A stretch of DNA of 64,000 bases from Eucommia ulmoides (lineage: Eukaryota; Streptophyta; Magnoliopsida; Garryales; Eucommiaceae), in assembly GCA_016647705.1 (NCBI GenBank), contig CM028340.1, forward strand, positions 11,733,001 through 11,797,000. The letters run 5' to 3'. Position numbers and translations under genes: made by a program. Shown piece after piece: positions 59,805 to 64,000 of the stretch (within the stretch, counting starts at the first letter, position 1; every line of letters starts with the position of its first letter). The notes under the pieces were generated by a model that did no database searches, was not told the origin of the DNA, and worked only from the letters and a program-made list of their open reading frames with translations.

Positions 59805-60336
59805 AGATTGGCTATAGGGCATACATCCAACGTATCTTACTGAGGAAGTCTACATGAAATAACCAAATGGGTTTGCTTATCCATATTTTCTTCATTATGT
59901 TTGCAAATTACAAAAATCTCTTTATGATATACTCATTTTACATTGATATCGTTCTCATTGGGGCCAATCCTAAAGCCATTATTGAATTTATCACCTTTAC
60001 AAGCCCAATTCACGATGAAGGATTCGGGTCCCTTATCTTATTTCTTAGGAATTCGGGTGAAATATAATTTTGGTGGCATGCTTTTGAGTTAAAACTAAAT
60101 ATTCCCAAGTACTACTTCAAAAGACTGGTATGTCTGAGTATAAAACCATGCCTAACCCTACTACAAGTAATTTTTTGGTATGTCCGAGTATAAAACCATG
60201 CCTAACCCCACTTCAAGTAATTTTTTACCTTTTCAATCAAATTATCCCTTGTCAATTCTTCTTTCTATAAAAGCATTATTGGTGCTCTTTATTATCTTGT
60301 CATAACAAGACCTGACTTATCATATGTTGTTAATAC
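59805..60336 (+). pseudogene. Copia reverse transcriptase relic
   Basis: Short blocks in changing frames read EEVYMK-like, QMGLLIHIF, YKNLF, then FYIDIVLIGANPKAIIEFITF. The last is the YVDD-type active-site block with Y-I-D-I, so a catalytic Asp is lost. Further blocks are GSLILFL, then ALYYLVITRPDLSYVVN near 60290-60335, where homology stops. A 50-bp segment is duplicated within it. Confidence 0.75.
60127..60226 (+). repeat. Two 50-bp tandem units
   Basis: GGTATGTCTGAGTATAAAAC... (60127-60176) is repeated at 60177-60226 with three differences by eye. The unit encodes the MSEYKTMPNP part of the copia RT relic. Confidence 0.9.
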
Positions 60337-60739
60337 TAGGGGTGTTTCGGAGCCAACCCAACTCGTTGACTATTGTTTAGGGTTTGGCCTTGAAGTTTAA
60401 GTCTATGGATAGGGTCAGGGCTGGAAAAATTAGGCCCGGTAATTTTTAGGACCGGACTAGGACTTATTATAAGAATAAAATTGATTCTAGATGAGGAATT
60501 GATAAATTAAAGGGATCAAAGGAATTGAAAAAACCTAAAAATTTTACCTCCGACTATTGATGTTTTTAATCACAAAATTCACTATTTTTCTCTTGTTTTT
60601 GGCTTTTTTAAGCTCTCACAACACTCACAATAGATAGTGCATTTTTGGAATGGAGTGCTTGAACTTAGGTACCAAAACCTCTATTGATAGCCAAACTTCC
60701 ATCAAACTTTAATAATCATTCTTAATGTTGCCATAGAAA

Positions 60740-60897
60740 TAGTTACAAAAACTTAATAAAACATTTGTCACTTAAACTTTAATGTAAAAAATTTAAGAAA
60801 ATATTTGTAACTTAAGTCTTAATATAAAAACTTAAGAAAACATTTGTAACTTAAGCTTAAATGTGAAAACTTAAGAAAATATTTGTAACTTAAACTT
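60740..60897. repeat. Minisatellite of about 40-46 bp units
   Basis: Four degenerate units of the type TTAATGTAAAAACTTAAG then AAAATATTTGTAACTTAA. A further trace (TTAAACTTAAATGTG) continues right of the Mutator-like element at 62786. It is probably part of the LTR of the minus-strand copia element. Confidence 0.75.
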
Positions 60898-61896
60898 CAG
60901 GGCAAATTACATTTTAGACCCTTTAACTATTGACACATTTCTATGTAGTCCAATAAGTTTTTTCGTTTCCGTTTAAACACTCTAATTATGTAATTTGTTT
61001 TAATTGGTCATTCCGTTAATTTTTCCATCCAAACTAATAGAAACATCATCATGTGCACAACACATGCTATTTTTCAAGGGGTATAATAGTATTTTTAATT
61101 TTTTTCTTTTTTCTTTTGTTTTTTACATATCGCTTCATCTCTCTTCCTCTACACTCTCTTCTTCCTCAGATCCATCAATAAAATGATAACTTGTGCATGT
61201 TTTCTCTCTCCATGTCTCTCTTTTGCTTTCTCTCTCTCTCTCTCTCTCTTTGTTTATCTCTTCTCGCTCTATCTATCAATGGAAAAGGGTTGAAAAAAGT
61301 AAAGATAAACACAGGTAGAAGAATGATAGAGCAAATAAACAAGATAATCTAGGATCTTTGGAGATATACGCCCATCATATGGTACTGTTGTGCACCATAT
61401 GCTTGCTCACATAAAGTTTCCAAGGCATTAGCCATACCCAACTGCACATTCAAAATTTAAATTAATTTACCGAATTAAGTCAAATTTAATTGAGTCCTAC
61501 CTAGTTGTTTTTCAAATAGAAAAACCAACCAAAATTTGCGACAAATACAATATCTGACCTACTTACTAGTATGCTATTGGCAAATCTCAAGAGGATTGTT
61601 TAAACGAGAGCATAAACAACAAGCTTTATGGCTCCAATGTGACCGACAAACGCCTAAATAATGACACTTATTCCAAAAGTTGAAAACCTGGTGAAAATGG
61701 TAGGATCAGCCACCACCCATATGTTCTTTGTCTCTGTCCATACCCTGTCTCTCAATTTTCCTTACCCCATCCATTATCTTCTCTTCCCTGATTTTTTCTC
61801 AATAGTTTTTTTTGCAACATTCCCTTCCATTTAAAATAATTACAAAACTTCCAATTTTGTTTAGACATGCACAAAGATGGAAATATAACCTTCAGA

Positions 61897-61934
<38 letters not shown>

Positions 61935-62784
61935 CATAGTTACTGAAATGTGAAAATGTTCTACCATGTAATATAGTGATGAATCCCAAATAATTATGTG
62001 TGCTCTTGGAATATTTCTCATAAAATAAAGCTATCAATTTATCAAATAATAATATTAAGTGGTGTTTTGGAAGTCAATAGAGAGTGAGAGAGATATTTCT
62101 ACACTTACTAAAAAAATCAAAGTAAAATACATGCATATACAACTTGACTATAGGTCTCCAACAGGTAATTCAGAGACTAAAATTCACACTAAAGACAAAG
62201 GTTTTTCAGTGGATTAGTTTTCTTGCGCAACCATAAAGAAATATTTATATACAAGAACAAAGCAAAACAACGGTAGAATCTTCTTGTAGACTGCCGTTAT
62301 TCTATGAATTTAAACAAAAATCCAAAAATTAATTTCATCCAAATATTAAAATCATTGGCTCTATCCTTATTGGAGATAACTCTTTTCCATTGATGGATAG
62401 AGCGAGAATAGAGAGAAACAGAGATGGAAGAAGAGAGAAACAAAGAGAAAAGGGGAGAGAAAACAACAAAAAGAGGGGGAGAGAAAACATACACGTTTGG
62501 AAATGGATTTGAGAAAGAAGAGAGTGAAGAGAGAGAGCGATGAAGTGAGATGTAAAAAAACAAAGGAAAAACAAAAAGAAAAAAAACGTTAAAAATACTA
62601 GTATACCCCTAAAAAAATAGCATGTATTGTGCACATGATGGTGTTTCTGTTAGTTTGGATGGAAAAATTAACAGATTGACCAATTAAAACCGGTTACATG
62701 CTTAGAGGGTTTAAACTGAAATAAACAATTTATTGGACTACATAGAAACATGTCAATAGTTAGAGGGTCTAAAAGGTAATTTGC
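60898..62784. mobile_element. Long-TIR Mutator-like element without transposase
   Basis: About 390 bp at the left end (from GGGCAAATTACATTTTAGAC) reappears inverted at the right end with high identity. This includes CTATGTAGTCCAATAA, TTTTTCCATCCAAACTAA, CATCATGTGCACAA and a CT-rich inner edge. The flanking 9-mer CTTAAACTT is perfect (60889-60897, 62785-62793). The interior shows no coding sequence, and a poly(T) of about 33 lies at 61899-61931. It sits in an AACTTAA minisatellite, so the exact border is uncertain by a few bases. Confidence 0.85.
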
Positions 62785-62841
62785 CTTAAACTTAAATGTG
62801 GACCATCAATAACTAAAACTAATTTCAATATTTTTTTTTAC

Positions 62842-64000
62842 ATTCTCCTACTTGGTCCACAAGATTAAACTATTATTTTATTAAGAAATAAATACATGAA
62901 TCATGGCAACAAGTCCTCTAATAATGAGTAATATCTTATATGTATTACAATGCATTTAATTTCTTAAGTTCACTATATATATATATGAAAACGTTATTTA
63001 ATAAATAAACTCTATGTTTATTCTTGGTCCTACATATGAATTTTCTCAAATAAAATTAAGGTGCAGATGAATATGAGAAAACATCATAATAAATAAGAGT
63101 TTCATTCGAACATTGTATATACAACTACATATTGAAACAATCTCATTTTCTCTACATGATCCTTGAATTTCAATGGTAGCATGCCCTTAGTCAAAAGATC
63201 AGCGACTATCAATTCATAACTGACGTGCTCAATGACCATTCTATTTTATTTTTTAAACACGTTCTCTTATGGCTAAGTACTTAATGTCGATGTGTTTACT
63301 TTGACTTTCACTTTTGTTGTTCTTAGCCATAAAGACAACAACTGAATTGTCACAGTATATTTTCAATGGCTTAGAAATAGAATACATAACTTTAAGCCCA
63401 AATATGAAACTCTTTAACAATGTACTATGTGAAGTAGTCTCAAAACAAGAAATGAACTCAACTTCCATAGTGGAAGTAGCGGTCAAGGACTGCTTGGAAC
63501 TTCTCGAAGATACAAATCTACCGGCCATTATAAAAATATATCCTAATGTTGATTTACGTGAATCAACACAATCAACAAAGTCTAAATCTAAATAGCCAAT
63601 TACTTCCAGATTGTCCGTCCATCTATACATAAGCAAGTAGTTTTTGGTTCCTTGAAGGTACCTTATCACTTTCTTTGCAGTTCTTCAGTGGTCTATACTA
63701 GGGTTACTCTAATATTGTCCCAACATTCCTATAATAAATGTAATGTTAGGCCTTGTACAGACCTTAACATACACTGAGATTCCAACAACAGAAGCATAAA
63801 GAATGTTTTTCATTTATTCCCTTTCAAAATCATTCTTTGGGCATTAGTTCAATTTGAACCTATCACTCTTTACAATGGGAGCTACACTTGGTGAACAATC
63901 TTTCATCCGTAATCTCTCTAAAACTTTATTGATATAGGTTTCTTGAGATAGACCCAATATGCCCCGTAATCTATCCCTATGAATCTTAATGCCAATGACA
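62842..64000 (-). mobile_element. Copia element, minus strand, running out of the window
   Basis: On the minus strand RT and RNase H (64000 to about 63105) are followed by the purine tract AAGTAGGAGAA (62844-62854) and an LTR start TGTAAAAAA at 62842. The LTR would continue leftward and would be the sequence interrupted by the Mutator-like element. Its far end was not identified. Confidence 0.65.
63105..64000 (-). pseudogene. Copia reverse transcriptase end and RNase H, frameshifted
   Basis: From the right edge: IGIKIHRDRLRGILGLSQ, then the VCTRPNITF block (about 63730-63760). MIRYLQGTKNYLLMYR opens the 138-codon frame at 63253-63669, which includes DFVDCVDSRKSTLGYIF, TATSTMEVEFIS and IYCDNSVVVFMAKN. 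After a shift, VSYELIVADLLTKGM and FKDHVEKMRL follow near 63140-63230. These are the standard RT-RNase H blocks of a plant copia element. Several stops and shifts show it is inactive. Confidence 0.85.

Overview
This is nuclear DNA from a flowering plant, most likely a eudicot. The evidence is an AT-rich sequence with GT-AG introns, a TBC Rab-GAP gene and a PPR-DYW organelle RNA-editing gene in convergent orientation, and a dense plant-type transposon load (Ty1/copia, Ty3/gypsy-type LTRs, hAT, Mutator-like, CACTA, Helitron). Only two intact protein genes are visible, both in the 30-39 kb island: a five-exon TBC1D5-like Rab-GAP (30975-35308, +, 779 codons plus stop after splicing) and an intronless 611-residue PPR protein of the PLS-E-DYW class (36901-38736, -). 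A degenerate plastid-type trnL-CAA copy lies between them.

Left arm (1-30 kb). Positions 1-3612 are the 3' end of a SIRE/Maximus-like copia element with a 2.3-kb LTR, abutting an inverted truncated LTR of the same family (3613-5387). A small copia-type LTR element (8125-11280, duplication ATCAC) carries a NETWORKED/KIP1 NAB-domain fragment and is split in its 3' LTR by a Mutator-like element (9929-11262, 9-bp duplication). A Pack-MULE-like element (15305-17852) carries a COG2 fragment and a large cluster of GTTAAC palindromes. Two Helitron 3' ends lie at 21.8 and 22.96 kb. A solo SIRE-like LTR (23196-26592, duplication AAAAT) is split by a non-autonomous hAT element (25396-26577). An isolated ARF gene fragment lies at 6078-6155.

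Right arm (39-64 kb). This is a nested transposon stack whose boundaries can be read from target-site duplications. A LINE-type RNase H relic was hit by a solo LTR (39056-40564, TCTGG) and by an autonomous-type hAT element (41197-46574, TTTATTCC). The hAT transposase gene was in turn hit by a gypsy-type solo LTR (41944-43647, GCACA). Next comes an old copia element (47088-58351, AAAGA) holding two nested SIRE-like LTRs (48796-53835) and a non-autonomous gypsy-type element inserted in its RNase H codons (54014-57787, GTTAT). Further right are copia RT relics on both strands and a long-TIR Mutator-like element (60898-62784, CTTAAACTT).

The most unusual signal cuts across these categories. Several unrelated elements each carry a local cluster of one private short palindromic word: ATGTTACATGTAACAT, GTTAACGTTAAC, CGGTCAACCG (imperfect), CGCCTAGGCG, CCGCTGCAGCGG, GCTGGAGC-type and CGCTCCAGCG-type. 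In three related gypsy-type LTRs the cluster occupies the equivalent place near the LTR's U3 start, but the word differs. All boundaries and homologies were read by eye, without alignment or database search.
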